A stretch of 64,000 nucleotides of DNA, from NCBI RefSeq assembly GCF_008000815.1, contig NZ_CP042806.1, forward strand, positions 4,960,001 through 5,024,000. Direction: 5' to 3'. The stretch comes from Terriglobus albidus. GTDB taxonomy: Bacteria; Acidobacteriota; Terriglobia; Terriglobales; Acidobacteriaceae. The position numbers were made by a program, and so were the translations under genes. Position 1 is the first letter of the stretch, and the number at the start of each line of letters is the position of its first letter. Shown here piece after piece: positions 8,881 through 19,488 of the stretch. The notes beneath the pieces were generated by a model, which made no database searches, was not told the origin of the DNA, and worked only from the letters and a program-made list of their open reading frames with translations.

Positions 8881-9786
8881 TCAACGCGGCATGTCCCTGT
8901 GTCCGGTCTTGACCCGATAGCCCGCAGCCTCCAGCCGCTTTTTCATCTCTTCGGCGATTGCGACCGACCGATGCTGGCCACCGGTACATCCAAAGGCGAT
9001 GGTCAGGTAGCTCTTGCCTTCCTTGACGTAGAACGGCAGCAGAAACTTCATCAGATCGGTGGTCTTGTCCAGGAACTCCTTCGTCTGCGGGAAGCGCTTC
9101 ACGTAGCGCGCCACCTTCGGGTTCAGCCCGGTTTCCTTGCGGAACTCGGGGATGAAGTGCGGATTCGGCAGGAAACGCACATCGAAGACGAGGTCAGCCT
9201 CCGGCGGTACACCATTCTTGAAGCCGAAGCTGATGGAGCTTACCAGCAGGTTCTGATCGGTATCTCCACGGTCGAACTGCTGGTTAATATGGGTTCGCAG
9301 CTCGTGGACATTGAACTTGGTGGTGTCCAGAATGACATCGGCCACATTCCGGATGGGATCGAGCCGCTTCCGCTCCCGCTGGATCGACTGCAACACCGTA
9401 TCGTTCCGTCCCAGCGGATGCGGCCGGCGCGTCTCGCTGAACCGGCGCAACAGTACCTCGTCGGTCGCCTCCAGGAAGACAACTCTGGTATCCAGTACTT
9501 TGCGGACTTCTTTCAGGATTGCGGGAAATGCGTCGAGCTTCATGCCCTCGCGCACATCCACCACGAGAGCGGCACGATCGATCTCGTGCGACTGCCGCAC
9601 CAGGTCGGCAAACCTGGGGACCAGTTCCAGCGGCAGGTTGTCGACCGAGTAGAACCCAAGGTCCTCAAATGCCTTCAGAGCACTGAGTTTGCCGGAACCG
9701 GACAAGCCCGTCAGAATGACGAGCCTGTCCTTTCCATCCGATTTCTTCTTTGGGGATGCCGCCCGCGTCGTACCCTTCTTTGGCAT
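8881..9786 (-). CDS. rapZ: RapZ-family nucleotide-binding RNase adaptor
   Basis: A 301-aa RapZ (YvcJ/YhbJ) protein. In E. coli RapZ guides RNase E to the GlmZ small RNA and so controls amino-sugar synthesis; in many bacteria it is a P-loop protein of less clear target. The C-terminal domain has the conserved FGCTGGQHRSVAIAE block. The N-terminal P-loop reads GLSGSGKLS (27-35): the Ser/Thr that normally follows the lysine is Leu34. The first 20 residues are a basic linker. It sits in the classic lptB-rpoN-hpf-rapZ order, without the ptsN usually found there. Confidence 0.94.
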   Translation of the reverse strand: MPKKGTTRAASPKKKSDGKDRLVILTGLSGSGKLSALKAFEDLGFYSVDNLPLELVPRFADLVRQSHEIDRAALVVDVREGMKLDAFPAILKEVRKVLDTRVVFLEATDEVLLRRFSETRRPHPLGRNDTVLQSIQRERKRLDPIRNVADVILDTTKFNVHELRTHINQQFDRGDTDQNLLVSSISFGFKNGVPPEADLVFDVRFLPNPHFIPEFRKETGLNPKVARYVKRFPQTKEFLDKTTDLMKFLLPFYVKEGKSYLTIAFGCTGGQHRSVAIAEEMKKRLEAAGYRVKTGHRDMPR

Positions 9787-9798
9787 GCAGAGATGCTA

Positions 9799-10458
9799 CT
9801 ACGCCGGCGTCTCAATCAGCTCCATCTTGCCGTCACGCATACGATGCAGCACCAACAACTGCCCCGTCCGGTTACGGAAGATAAAGATGTCCTTATCGCG
9901 GTAGTGTGCTTCCTTCAGCGCCTCCTCCAGGGTCATAGGGCGCATCGCCACCGAATCCAGCGAGCGAATGATGTGTGGCTCCGGCAGGCTGGCCATCTGC
10001 GGGAAGCTATGCGCTATCACGGCCACCTTGCCGTTGGCGTGGCCGTTCAGCTTCGACTTTCGGGCGGCCGGCATTGCGGAGACCTTGTCCGTCGCGGCGC
10101 GGGCTTCGTCACCGCTCAGCCGGACGGTGCCCGCCGTCAGCTTATCTCCCTGGGGGTGGCGTTTCCGTGTCACGATAGTCTTCTTCTGCTTCAAGACCTG
10201 CTTCTCGATCTTGTCCAGAGCGTCGCGCAACGCGATCTCCGCTTCCGGTGAGATGCACAAGGCTGCGATGTCTTTCAGCTTGGTCTTCAAGGTGATTTCC
10301 ACGCTGCAGCGGTACTTTTCGCAGTTTAAAAAGATGTGGACTTTGGCTGTATCGTCGACCAGCTTTTCAATCCGCTTCAAACCCTCTTCAGCCAGGGCCT
10401 TCAGCTTCTTGGTAACAACGACCTTTCGTGCGGTGTATTCCACGTGCATATTGGGCAC
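9799..10458 (-). CDS. hpf: Ribosome hibernation promoting factor, long form
   Basis: A 219-aa long-form HPF. The N-terminal S30AE domain (about 1-100) sits in the decoding centre of idle ribosomes. The C-terminal domain (about 155-219; MRPMTLEEALKEAHYRDKDIFIFRN) drives 100S dimer formation in the long-form family. A lysine-rich linker joins them. It lies 27 bp after rpoN and 12 bp before rapZ on the same strand, so it is almost certainly co-transcribed with them, as in many Gram-negatives. Confidence 0.94.
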   Translation of the reverse strand: MPNMHVEYTARKVVVTKKLKALAEEGLKRIEKLVDDTAKVHIFLNCEKYRCSVEITLKTKLKDIAALCISPEAEIALRDALDKIEKQVLKQKKTIVTRKRHPQGDKLTAGTVRLSGDEARAATDKVSAMPAARKSKLNGHANGKVAVIAHSFPQMASLPEPHIIRSLDSVAMRPMTLEEALKEAHYRDKDIFIFRNRTGQLLVLHRMRDGKMELIETPA

Positions 10459-10485
10459 CTCTTTCTAAGGTCTGGTTAGACGCGA

Positions 10486-12066
10486 TTAGCGTACTCTGCG
10501 TTTATGGGTACTGGGAATCTGCATTTCTTCCCGGTACTTTGCAACGGTGCGACGAGTAATCTGAATTCCCTGGCGCTGCAGTTCGGCGGCCAGGTAGTCG
10601 TCCGTATAAGGTTGGCGCGGGTCCTCATCTTCAATCAGCTTCTTTACCTTCCGTTTGAGCAGTACGAGTGGAAGGTCGCCACCTTCAGGCCCATTCACTC
10701 CTTCCGAGAAAAAGAAACGAAGCTCGTATACGCCCTGCGGCGTATGGACATATTTATTCGACACCGCACGGCTGACCGTAGAGGGATGTACGCCGATCTC
10801 CTCGGCAACCTCCTTGATCATCATCGGCCGCAGACCGTCGATGCCCTTCTCAAGAAAATCATGCTGCCGGCGCACGATTGCCTCGCAGGTACGCACGATC
10901 GTATTCTTCCGCTGTTCGATATTCCGCAATAGCTGGATCGCCGAACGATACCGCTCCTTCACGTACTCCTTCAGGTCACGGTCGGCATCCTTCTGGTGCA
11001 TCATGCGGCGATAGCCCGCATTCAACCGCAGCGCCGGCATATCCTCCTCATTCATCACCACCACGTACTCATCGCCGCGCTTTACGAAAGCGACATCGGG
11101 TTCAATCAGCCGCGTCTCCGCATTGTTGTAGCGCTGGCCTGGACGAGGATCGAGCGAGCGGATAACGTCCACCGCCTCCTGCACCGTCTCCGGCGACTGC
11201 GCGCACTCCTTCACCAGCTCGCGCATATCCTTCTTCTGCAGCAGAGCCAGATGTTGCTGCACGATCGCATCGGCGATCCGCATGACACAACTACGGTGCT
11301 CTGCCGCCAGCTTCTCGACATCCTCGACCCGACGATCGATCTCGACGGAGAAGTCGTCCTCATGCTCTTTCTGAGCCCGGTACGAGGCACGCCGCTCGGC
11401 AGCCGCCTCGGCCTCGCGTTCGCGCGCGGCGAGCTGCATCAGCAGGCATTCCTTAAGATCACGCGCTCCCACACCGGCTGGGTCAAGTGTCCCGATCACC
11501 TTGTGGGCTTCTTCCAGCGCCGCCTCTGGATGCTCAATCCCCTGCTCTCGTAAAGCCGTGGCGAGCTCTTCGTCGGTGGCGACTAAATACCCGTTCTCAT
11601 CCAGATTGCCGATCATCAGCTCCGCGGCCGACCGCACCTCGTCTGGCAGATGGACGGAGCCGAGCTGCCACAGCAGATGGTCCGTCAGTGTGCTTGGCTT
11701 GGAAAGGAAGTTCTCGAAGGAAGGCTTGTCCAGCTCCTCACCGCCCAGATTGCCCGTTCGGAAACCAGGGTCCAGATACTCCTGGAAGTAGCTGCCGAAA
11801 TCAATCTCTTCGAAGGGGTCCTTCTCCTCCTTGACGGCAGTTTCTTCGGCGGTCCGCTCGCGGTCGCCCTCGCGTCCGGCGAGCTCTTCGAAGGAGGGGT
11901 CGTTGCTCTCGATCTCCTCAAGAACAGGGTTCTCGACGATCTCAGTGTTGATCATCTCCCTGAGCTCAAGCTTGTTCAGCGCCAATACGCTGACCATCTG
12001 CATCAGGCCAGGCGTCAACACCTGGCGTTGGGAGATCTTTACGTTGAGCTTGGGTTGGAGGAGCAC
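10486..12066 (-). CDS. rpoN: RNA polymerase sigma-54 factor
   Basis: A 526-aa sigma-54. Region I starts at residue 1 (MLLQPKLNVKISQRQVLTP) and contacts activators. A charged acidic region II (about 60-120) follows. The C-terminal RpoN box RRTVAKYREE (505-514) reads the -24 promoter element. Sigma-54 needs a bacterial enhancer-binding protein to open promoters; none is encoded in this window. Its position upstream of hpf and downstream of lptB is the standard arrangement. Confidence 0.97.
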   Translation of the reverse strand: MLLQPKLNVKISQRQVLTPGLMQMVSVLALNKLELREMINTEIVENPVLEEIESNDPSFEELAGREGDRERTAEETAVKEEKDPFEEIDFGSYFQEYLDPGFRTGNLGGEELDKPSFENFLSKPSTLTDHLLWQLGSVHLPDEVRSAAELMIGNLDENGYLVATDEELATALREQGIEHPEAALEEAHKVIGTLDPAGVGARDLKECLLMQLAAREREAEAAAERRASYRAQKEHEDDFSVEIDRRVEDVEKLAAEHRSCVMRIADAIVQQHLALLQKKDMRELVKECAQSPETVQEAVDVIRSLDPRPGQRYNNAETRLIEPDVAFVKRGDEYVVVMNEEDMPALRLNAGYRRMMHQKDADRDLKEYVKERYRSAIQLLRNIEQRKNTIVRTCEAIVRRQHDFLEKGIDGLRPMMIKEVAEEIGVHPSTVSRAVSNKYVHTPQGVYELRFFFSEGVNGPEGGDLPLVLLKRKVKKLIEDEDPRQPYTDDYLAAELQRQGIQITRRTVAKYREEMQIPSTHKRRVR

Positions 12067-12165
12067 TCTTTGTTACTGGATCCCTTCTTTATCTCCGCGG
12101 CAGGGTCTCTCCGACCGTGTGCCGTAGTCTACACCCGCATGCAGGCTTGTAAAGTGGGGGTTGTA

Positions 12166-12891
12166 CTACAACGAAAACCCCTCTCCCAAATAGATGCGCT
12201 TGACCTCCGGATCGCGTCCAAGTTCACCTGGAGTTCCCTCCCGGAAGATTTTGCCCTCATTAATGATGTAAGCGCGGTCGGTGACACTCAGCGTCTCCCG
12301 GACGTTATGGTCGGTGATCAAAACTCCGATCCCGCTGGTCTTCAGGTCAAAGATGATCTCCTGCAGATCCAGCACCGCGATCGGATCGATTCCCGAAAAC
12401 GGCTCATCCAGAAGGATGAAAGCCGGCTGGATACACAGGCAGCGGGCGATCTCCACGCGGCGGCGCAGACCGCCGGAGAGCGCATACCCCTGGGTCTTAC
12501 GGACTGGGCCCAGATTGAGCTGCTCGATCAGCTTTTCCTGACGCGTCCGCCGTGTCTCGGGCGAGAGCTGTTGCGCCTCCAGAACCGCCATGATGTTCTC
12601 TTCGACCGAGAGCTTGCGGAAGACCGAAGGTTCCTGTGGCAGATAGCTGATGCCGAACTTCCGGGCCCGCATATACATGGGAACCCGGCTGATATCGACG
12701 CCATCTGAGAGCACCCGGCCGATATCGGGCCGCACCAGGCCCACCATCATGTAGAAACTTGTCGTCTTGCCCGCCCCATTGGGGCCCAATAGGCCGACGA
12801 CCTCGCCCTGGCTGACGTGCAGGCTGACCCCGCGTACTACTGGCCGGCCGCCATAGCTCTTTCCGATCTCATCTGTTGACAGCCTGCGCAT
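12166..12891 (-). CDS. lptB: LPS export ABC transporter ATPase LptB
   Basis: A 241-aa ATPase that powers the LptB2FG complex, which lifts lipopolysaccharide from the inner membrane to the Lpt bridge. Walker A is GPNGAGKTT (36-44), the signature region [13 protein letters not shown] is typical of LptB, and Walker B is [13 protein letters not shown]. The start codon overlaps the stop of the upstream lptC/A-like gene (TAATG), so translation is coupled. The lptF/lptG permease genes are not in the window. Confidence 0.96.
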   Translation of the reverse strand: MRRLSTDEIGKSYGGRPVVRGVSLHVSQGEVVGLLGPNGAGKTTSFYMMVGLVRPDIGRVLSDGVDISRVPMYMRARKFGISYLPQEPSVFRKLSVEENIMAVLEAQQLSPETRRTRQEKLIEQLNLGPVRKTQGYALSGGLRRRVEIARCLCIQPAFILLDEPFSGIDPIAVLDLQEIIFDLKTSGIGVLITDHNVRETLSVTDRAYIINEGKIFREGTPGELGRDPEVKRIYLGEGFSL

Positions 12892-15080
12892 TACTTCACC
12901 TGCGTTTCGGTACGCACACGCCGGTCGCTCGCGCCCGATACAACCACGCTACCATCCGCTGCGTGGAAGCTCAATTCCGTCCCGGTGATCGTCCCCTGTT
13001 GCGGATCCACCACTTTAGGAGATCCGGTAAGAACGGCCAGTCCATCGGCCGCCGTATAGACCAACTGGCCGCCCGTACCCCGGCGCTGTCCCTGGTCGAT
13101 CACAACCTCTTCTTTGGCGACTACCCGCTCCACGTTGCCGCTGAAATCAGCCGTTTTTGCTTTGGAGGCAGAAAGAAAGACTGTCGCCTGCCGCGCGCTG
13201 ACAGTGCCGTCGGCGCTCTCCATCCGAACAGGTCCGGCAAACTCCACCTGGTGTTGGGCTTCGCTGAAGCTCATCTGACGGGCTGTAATGCGATAGACCG
13301 CCGAGGGACGCTTCGGAGTAGCCGCCGAGACCAGTACCGCTCGCACCATGCCATTGCCTGCCGCGGCCAAAGCCGTATGCTTCCCACGGTCGAGCGTGAT
13401 CGCGGGTGCCTCGACCTGGGAGTTCGACTGCCACAGACGGGCCGGGCGGGCTCCACCGGTGAAGATCGCCAGTTCGTCCTGAGGTCTCCACTCAGCGCGG
13501 TCCGCGATTACGTGCATGGGGTCGTTGCCGCGGGCATAGGTCGCTTTCACATTGCCAATGGCCCAGGATTGCTGCGTCTGACGCTGCATCTGGATCCGTT
13601 CCGCCTCTACACTTCCGTCTCCGTCACTGACACGGGGATGCCCTGTCAGCTCAACCAGGCCGTCCTGCTTCAACACCGCCTGATCGCCCGTCGCCCTGCT
13701 CTGACGAGGCTGTCCCTTCACCACGCTGGCCTGCGTCACGGTTACGCCGCCGGACATCGTGCCCGATTCCACCTCATTGGCGGCATTCAGTGCAACATCG
13801 ATGCGATCGGAAGCACCGGTCTGGGTGACACCCTTCGCTGAGGCCGATTCCATGCGGGCATGCCCCTCACCATGGACCTGCGACGCACGAGGCCGCCGGT
13901 CGCCGACAAACTGCGCCGTCAGCAGATCCGCCTGGAAGTGGCTGCGCGCTCCATCGGCAACGCTCAACACATTGGCATCTCCCTCAGCCACCGCTGAGCG
14001 CAGCACGGGATTCTTCTCCACCTGCTCGAAGTGGAGGTCAACCTTGGCGGCACGCAGGTCCCGCGAGGTCCGCTTCCCCTCCGCATCTGTCAGGTGCACG
14101 CCTCCAGTCAGGTGGGCTACCTTTGCCACGCCACCTGCTCCGAACTCCACCAGAGCCTCGGACGCATCGCCGCGCGAAATCCGTTCGGCAGTGTTCTGCT
14201 CCGTGTGCACTGCCCCCTGAAGCCGAACCCGTTCCGGTTCACTGCGGGCACTCAGCCATGTCTCGCTGCGCTGCGCCGTCAGCAGGCGCCCATCGTCGGA
14301 GGTGACCTTTAGCCCTCCGGAGGTTTCAATCCGCTCGGCCGAACCATCCCGGCGAAGATGCACGGTTGCCTCAGCGGCTTCTCCGACGGAGCCGCCCTGC
14401 ACCATCCGAGTCTGCTTCAGTTGCGCAACCTGTCCCTTGCGGTCAAGCTGAGCCCAACCGGCGAACATCTGGATCTGGCGGCCCTTCGCCTCGGTTGTAG
14501 CCTCCACGGCGGAGTGCAAGACCAACAGTCCGGTATCGGTGCTGTAGTCGGCGCCCGTGGCGTGACCGCTTACTCCCTTGGCGGCAAATTCGATTGGTTT
14601 CTCAGTGGCGGCAAGGCCCAGCTTCTGCAGAAAGACCAGACCGCTGGTCTTCACATGTACGGCCGCCTGCTCTTCCTTCCCTTCCGGAGTGTCCAGGTCG
14701 AGATGAACTTCGCCGTCTGCCTGGATGACGCCGTTGGTCTGGTCGTAGATGAACTCGTTGCTGCTGATGCGGTCGATCCGGGAGCCGTCATGCACGATAA
14801 TTTTGACGTCGTGCAGCGTCACCTTGCCGTCGGTGCGCTGAATCATCTTCGACGCATGTACGGTAAAGAGTGTTCGGCCCTTGACGCTCTGGGAGTAGGT
14901 GAACCCATTCGTCGACTGCTTGATATCGACACCGAGCTTCGCCGGTAGCCTCTTCAAAAAACTTCCCGTCCGATACCGCGCATAGCCAATGAAGCCGGCC
15001 ACCAGCAAGAGCAGCGCGCCCGCACCGATCAGCAGCCACATCCGCAATCGCTCAACCGTTATCCGCATTCCGTGCCACAT
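12891..15080 (-). CDS. Large LptC/LptA-like (OstA) LPS transport protein
   Basis: A 729-aa protein with one N-terminal membrane helix (about 14-34), then an LptC-like beta-jellyroll (about 40-190) and a long series of OstA/LptA-like beta repeats up to the C-terminus. LptC (about 190 aa) and LptA (about 185 aa) are normally separate, so this gene appears to combine both and add material in between. It should form part or all of the periplasmic LPS bridge. The coupling to lptB (TAATG overlap) supports the role. The start at 15080 has a GAGAG-type ribosome site; an ATG four codons later is possible. Confidence 0.82.
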   Translation of the reverse strand: MWHGMRITVERLRMWLLIGAGALLLLVAGFIGYARYRTGSFLKRLPAKLGVDIKQSTNGFTYSQSVKGRTLFTVHASKMIQRTDGKVTLHDVKIIVHDGSRIDRISSNEFIYDQTNGVIQADGEVHLDLDTPEGKEEQAAVHVKTSGLVFLQKLGLAATEKPIEFAAKGVSGHATGADYSTDTGLLVLHSAVEATTEAKGRQIQMFAGWAQLDRKGQVAQLKQTRMVQGGSVGEAAEATVHLRRDGSAERIETSGGLKVTSDDGRLLTAQRSETWLSARSEPERVRLQGAVHTEQNTAERISRGDASEALVEFGAGGVAKVAHLTGGVHLTDAEGKRTSRDLRAAKVDLHFEQVEKNPVLRSAVAEGDANVLSVADGARSHFQADLLTAQFVGDRRPRASQVHGEGHARMESASAKGVTQTGASDRIDVALNAANEVESGTMSGGVTVTQASVVKGQPRQSRATGDQAVLKQDGLVELTGHPRVSDGDGSVEAERIQMQRQTQQSWAIGNVKATYARGNDPMHVIADRAEWRPQDELAIFTGGARPARLWQSNSQVEAPAITLDRGKHTALAAAGNGMVRAVLVSAATPKRPSAVYRITARQMSFSEAQHQVEFAGPVRMESADGTVSARQATVFLSASKAKTADFSGNVERVVAKEEVVIDQGQRRGTGGQLVYTAADGLAVLTGSPKVVDPQQGTITGTELSFHAADGSVVVSGASDRRVRTETQVK

Positions 15081-15112
15081 CTATTCTCTCACCGGCCTAC
15101 AATGAAGCCTGC

Positions 15113-15739
15113 ATGAGCGATCAACTCTACCTTTCCCTCTGGTTTCCCAACTTCCGGCTGGAAGCGTTGCCCGCCGCTCTGATCAGCGTCTTGCAGCAGT
15201 TCGCCCGCATCTCCGGCGACAGCCGTGTCTCCGCGGCATCCGCTATTCCCATTGACTGGACCGAGGCACCCGTCTATCAGCGCATCTATGTCAATGACGA
15301 GGAGGCGCAGGAGAGCGATGACTCCAAGATCGAAAATGCCGTCCGAGAGGCCACCGAACAGCTCCACGACGACACCGCCTACGAGTTCGAGATGAAGTGG
15401 CAGCTCTGGCTGCCGGAGTCCGTCGAGGGGTTCGACACCACCTGGCGGCTACAGCCTCATACCGTCAAGGTCATCGGCCTCGGTCCGGAGTTCGACTCCG
15501 GCGCCTACGACCAGAACGGCCATATCCGCATCGACTTCGGCCTCGACACACCCTGGGTCCTCGAAGACGAGGAACTGGACAAGACCGCCGGGCAAAAGAT
15601 CCAGCAGAACGTGGAGAAGCTTCTGGCCTTCACTCTGTCGGTTGAGAAACATAGCGGCATCTCCAGCCGCCTGCTCTGGACCGAATCCGGAGAGCCGCTG
15701 GCCGAAAAGCTGGTCGCCAGCCTGCAACGGCTGAACTAA
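15113..15739 (+). CDS. Conserved-looking protein of unknown function
   Basis: A 208-aa soluble protein with no signal peptide. I do not recognise the family. It is acidic with several aromatic-rich strands (LYLSLWFPNF at 5-14, MKWQLWLPESVEGFDTTWRL) and even codon use typical of this genome, so it is very probably a real gene. It starts only 32 bp from the divergent lptC/A-like gene. It has no enzyme motif I can point to. Confidence 0.72.
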   Translation: MSDQLYLSLWFPNFRLEALPAALISVLQQFARISGDSRVSAASAIPIDWTEAPVYQRIYVNDEEAQESDDSKIENAVREATEQLHDDTAYEFEMKWQLWLPESVEGFDTTWRLQPHTVKVIGLGPEFDSGAYDQNGHIRIDFGLDTPWVLEDEELDKTAGQKIQQNVEKLLAFTLSVEKHSGISSRLLWTESGEPLAEKLVASLQRLN

Positions 15740-15851
15740 GGCGTCCTCAGTTCCCCGGCTTTCCCTCCAAGCCCCATGGACATCAGGCGACCTGCTAAGT
15801 TAGTGCATAACAACGTCTCCGTACCGTAGTCACCCTTCCCTAAGGAGCGAC

Positions 15852-17036
15852 ATGGCTACCCCTCCGGCCAAATTGGCCAGTACGCCTGTTTCGCGGCGCA
15901 CCACGGTCACCTACGTCACCGCCCTGCTACTCATTGCGGCTCTGTCGATCAGTTCCCACCTGCTGACCAACACCATCATCCAGCGCCAGTCTGCAACGGC
16001 CGGCACCGTGAATATGGCGGGAAGGCAACGCATGCTGGCTCAACGCATCTTCCGCATCTCCCTGCAGATGGCCGATGGATCGGAAGACTTTGTTCAAGCG
16101 CGGGTTGAGCTGATTAATGCCATTACCCAGATGGAACGGGAACGTGACAATCTGCTGCACGGATCCGTCTCTCCGCGAATTCTCCCTCCTGCCACTCCGC
16201 GGCTGCAGACCATCTACTTCGACGGGCAAGACTCTCTCGAACATCTCGGCGACCAGTTCCTCGACCACGCCAAGCATTTCGCTGCAACCAGGCATGAAGG
16301 AGTTAGCCTCGGCAACGAAGACCTTAACGCAATTGGTTTCCTGTTGCAGCAGAAACTTTTGCCCGCGCTGGAGATGGCGGTTACCGCCTATCAGGCGGAC
16401 AGCGAAGAGGCCATCCAGCGGCTGAACCACACCATGCTGCTTCTGCTCTGCTTCATGTTGCTCTTGCTACTCACTGAGGCGCTTTTCATCTATCAGCCGC
16501 TCTTCCACCGGCTTAAAGTTTCCTACGATGCCCTTATCACCGCCGCACGCACTGACCCGCTGACTGGCTCGCTGAACCGTCGTGCCTTTCTGGAGGAGTG
16601 CGCCAAGATCTTTCAACGGTTCCGGCGCACCGGTTCTCCCATTGCCATGCTGGCGCTGGATCTTGACCACTTCAAATCCATCAACGACACCTGGGGCCAT
16701 GCCACCGGAGACCGCGTCATCCTCGAATTCGTCGGAGCCACCCTGAGCTGCCTTCGTCCGCACGATCGTATGGGCCGACTCGGAGGAGAAGAGTTTTCCA
16801 TTCTTCTTCCCAACACTCATCCCGAGACCGCCCTCGAACTCGCCGAGTCCATCCGCTCCACCGTAGCCTCTCTCCCGATCACCGCCGAGACTGGAGAAGA
16901 GCTTCATTTTTCCGTTTCTATCGGCATTGCAGCTTCCCTGCCGGGAGACGGCGACATCTTTGCCGTGCTCGCTCGCGCCGACCGTAACCTATACATAGCC
17001 AAGGAACAAGGCCGCAATCGCACTGCCATGGCATAG
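15852..17036 (+). CDS. Membrane diguanylate cyclase with PilJ/NarX-type sensor
   Basis: A 394-aa protein that makes cyclic di-GMP. Membrane helices at about 21-40 and 194-214 flank a periplasmic helical domain that starts with NMAGRQRMLAQRI (54-66), the signature of PilJ/NarX-type N-terminal sensors. The GGDEF domain spans about 225-394, with GGEEF at 311-315. An RxxD inhibitory site (R302-D305) lies exactly five residues before it, so product inhibition is expected. It stands alone in front of guaB, whose pathway supplies its GTP substrate. Confidence 0.92.
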   Translation: MATPPAKLASTPVSRRTTVTYVTALLLIAALSISSHLLTNTIIQRQSATAGTVNMAGRQRMLAQRIFRISLQMADGSEDFVQARVELINAITQMERERDNLLHGSVSPRILPPATPRLQTIYFDGQDSLEHLGDQFLDHAKHFAATRHEGVSLGNEDLNAIGFLLQQKLLPALEMAVTAYQADSEEAIQRLNHTMLLLLCFMLLLLLTEALFIYQPLFHRLKVSYDALITAARTDPLTGSLNRRAFLEECAKIFQRFRRTGSPIAMLALDLDHFKSINDTWGHATGDRVILEFVGATLSCLRPHDRMGRLGGEEFSILLPNTHPETALELAESIRSTVASLPITAETGEELHFSVSIGIAASLPGDGDIFAVLARADRNLYIAKEQGRNRTAMA

Positions 17037-17094
17037 GTAAGGGCGGGGCACCAAGCACACCCGTTTTGCACAACTGCACTACAATCTCAAGAAC

Positions 17095-18621
17095 ATGATC
17101 GCTTCACCCGTACCTGAGGCACTTACCTTCGATGACGTCCTGCTTGTTCCTGCGTACTCCGACGTTGTCCCCACGCAGGTTTCCACGCAGACCCGGCTTA
17201 CCGCCAACATCACGCTGAATATTCCGCTGATGTCGGCCGCAATGGACACCGTCACCGAGTCCCGTCTGGCCATTGCCATGGCCCAGCAGGGCGGCATGGG
17301 CGTTGTCCACCGCAATCTAACCATTGACGCCCAGGCAAGCGAGATCGATAAGGTCAAGCGCTCCGAGTCCGGCATGATCGTTGACCCGGTAACCATCGGA
17401 CCCGATCAGCCGATTGCGGACGCCCTTGATGTGATGCGGCGTTACAAGATCTCCGGCGTTCCGGTCACGCGCAACCGCAAGCTGGTCGGCATCCTGACCA
17501 ACCGCGACCTCCGCTTCGTCTCCCGTACCGATCTCCGCATCGACGAGGTGATGACCAAGAACAACCTCATCACCGTCCCGGTCGGCACTACCCTGGAGCA
17601 GGCTGAACAGATCCTCCATCAACATCGCGTGGAGAAGCTTCTGGTGGTCAACGACGCCTATGAGCTAAAAGGCCTGATCACCGTCAAAGACATCCAGAAG
17701 AAGTTGAAGTATCCCAACGCCTGCAAGGACGACCAGGGCCGTCTACGTGTCGCCGGAGCCATCGGCGCCACGGGTGACTTTCTGGAGCGTGCGGCTGAGC
17801 TGATCAAGGCCCGCGTCGACGCTCTCGCCATCGACTCTGCCCACGGCCACTCCAGCCGCGTTCTGGAAGCTGTCGCTGAGTGCAAGAAGCGCTTCCCCAA
17901 CGTTGATCTCATCGCCGGCAACATTGCCACCTACGAAGGCTGCGCTGCTCTCATCGAAGCCGGCGCCGACGCCGTCAAAGTCGGCATTGGACCTGGCTCC
18001 ATCTGCACCACCCGCATGGTAACCGGCGCAGGTATGCCCCAGATCACCGCAATCTCGGAGGCCTACCGCGCCGCCGATGAGCGCGGCATCTCCGTCATCG
18101 CTGACGGCGGCATCAAGTACTCCGGTGATATCACCAAGGCCATCGCCGCCGGCGCCTCCATCGTCATGATGGGTTCGCTCTTCGCCGGCGTGGACGAGTC
18201 CCCGGGTGAGACCATCCTTTACCAAGGCCGCAGCTTCAAGGCCTACCGCGGCATGGGCTCGCTCTCTGCGATGGCGCAGGGATCGGGCGAACGTTACTTC
18301 CAAGGCAAAGACGACATGAAGGACGGGTCGGCGGCAGAACGGCAGTCGATCACCGCTCCGGAGCCGACAAACTCTAACCGCCTGGCCAAGTTCGTTCCGG
18401 AAGGCATCGAAGGCCGCGTACCGCATCGCGGACCGCTGGAGAACATGGTTTACCAGCTCGTCGGCGGCCTGCGCTCGGGCATGGGCTACCTGGGCTGCGG
18501 CACGATTCCGGATCTGCAGAAGAACGGCCGCTTCATTCGCATCTCCGGCGCCGGTTTGCGCGAGTCGCACGTTCACGATGTCATCATCACGCGCGAAGCG
18601 CCCAACTATCACGTCGAATAA
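17095..18621 (+). CDS. guaB: IMP dehydrogenase
   Basis: A 508-aa cytosolic enzyme that oxidises IMP to XMP with NAD, the rate-limiting step to guanine nucleotides. The catalytic barrel is split by a tandem CBS pair (about 96-205). The catalytic cysteine is C304 in [13 protein letters not shown], and the RY-containing flap is SGERYFQGK. The length is normal. A TACAAT hexamer ends about 12 bases before the ATG, which would give a very short leader. The next gene starts directly at the base after the stop codon. Confidence 0.97.
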   Translation: MIASPVPEALTFDDVLLVPAYSDVVPTQVSTQTRLTANITLNIPLMSAAMDTVTESRLAIAMAQQGGMGVVHRNLTIDAQASEIDKVKRSESGMIVDPVTIGPDQPIADALDVMRRYKISGVPVTRNRKLVGILTNRDLRFVSRTDLRIDEVMTKNNLITVPVGTTLEQAEQILHQHRVEKLLVVNDAYELKGLITVKDIQKKLKYPNACKDDQGRLRVAGAIGATGDFLERAAELIKARVDALAIDSAHGHSSRVLEAVAECKKRFPNVDLIAGNIATYEGCAALIEAGADAVKVGIGPGSICTTRMVTGAGMPQITAISEAYRAADERGISVIADGGIKYSGDITKAIAAGASIVMMGSLFAGVDESPGETILYQGRSFKAYRGMGSLSAMAQGSGERYFQGKDDMKDGSAAERQSITAPEPTNSNRLAKFVPEGIEGRVPHRGPLENMVYQLVGGLRSGMGYLGCGTIPDLQKNGRFIRISGAGLRESHVHDVIITREAPNYHVE

Positions 18622-19146
18622 ATGGGCGTCTTCCGCAAAAGACCTTCCAACCTGGAATCACGCACCGGTGTGCGCTGGCTCCTCTATGCCTGGCTTCCGG
18701 CCATCATCATGGTCGCTGCCATCATCACGGAGTCCACGCACACGTTCTCGGCCGCCAACACCGATGGCATGTTCAGGCCGGTCTGGGAAGCCATCTTCGG
18801 TAAAGTGGATAACCTCCGCTGGCAGGAGATTCACCACTACATCCGCAAGACCGGTCACTTTACCGGATATGGCCTGCTCTGCATCACCAGCCTGCGTGCC
18901 TGGCTGCTGACCTTTGCCCGCACTCTGCGGCACATGCCTATCGGCGCTTGGCGTGCGCGCTCCGCACTCATGGCGATCTGCACGACAGTCTTTGTCGCAT
19001 CCAGCGATGAGTTACACCAGTACTTCATGCCAGATCGAACCGGAACTATCGTCGATGTCGGCCTCGACACGTTTGGCGGCCTGTGTTTCCTCGGCGTGAT
19101 TGCGCTGTTGTTCTGGCGCAGGGGTTCTGCTCGCTCCAGCAACTAG
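18622..19146 (+). CDS. VanZ-like membrane protein
   Basis: A 174-aa inner-membrane protein with about four hydrophobic helices. It carries VanZ-family landmarks: the KTGHFTGYGLLCI block (about 73-85), the central SSDELHQYFMPDRTGTIVDVGLDTFGG, and a C-terminal helix. VanZ gives low-level teicoplanin resistance in enterococci; the wider family has no settled reaction. Its ATG follows the guaB TAA with no gap, so it is probably translated from the guaB message. Confidence 0.85.
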   Translation: MGVFRKRPSNLESRTGVRWLLYAWLPAIIMVAAIITESTHTFSAANTDGMFRPVWEAIFGKVDNLRWQEIHHYIRKTGHFTGYGLLCITSLRAWLLTFARTLRHMPIGAWRARSALMAICTTVFVASSDELHQYFMPDRTGTIVDVGLDTFGGLCFLGVIALLFWRRGSARSSN

Positions 19147-19174
19147 GCTTATCATTTCTAAGGCAGGTTGGAGA

Positions 19175-19364
19175 ACCCGTGGGAGCGGCGGGCTTCAGCC
19201 GGCCTCAGCCCGCCGATAAAAGGATAAAAGTCGATATACCGTAGGCTAAAAGCCCACGCCTTTACCCCAGCCAGCGAGCTGGCCAGGGCCCCCTATGTTC
19301 CCACCTCATTCGAGCTGCGCTCGAACATCCCACCCATCGCGATGCGATGGATGGGGCACCCAGA
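19175..19364. repeat. Cluster of intergenic palindromes in a gene-free stretch
   Basis: This is the first part of the 600-bp gene-free stretch 19147-19760. It holds a GGCGGGCTTCAGCC palindrome (about 19187-19215), a hairpin around ATTCGAGCTGCGCTCGAA (about 19309-19326) and a CATCGCGATGCGATGG palindrome (about 19335-19350). The next segment is repeat copy B, and the last 270 bp up to the receptor gene should carry its promoter. No coding sequence is seen. Confidence 0.65.
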
Positions 19365-19370
19365 GTATGG

Positions 19371-19488
19371 GCTAGCCATTTTCCCTGTGGCTGGGTATCC
19401 CGGAAGAGGAGTGCACCGGCGTTTTCATTTCGGAAAACGCCCATAGATGCGGAAGCCCCACTCTACACCTACAGGGAAAATGGGCTAA
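19371..19488. repeat. Palindromic intergenic repeat, copy B
   Basis: A 118-bp relative of the element at 4765-4876. The ends carry CCATTTTCCCTG and CAGGGAAAATGG, and the central hairpin is GGCGTTTTC/GAAAACGCC. The right half includes the CATAGATGCGGAAGCCC word shared with the other copies. It lies in the long spacer upstream of the receptor gene. Confidence 0.88.
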
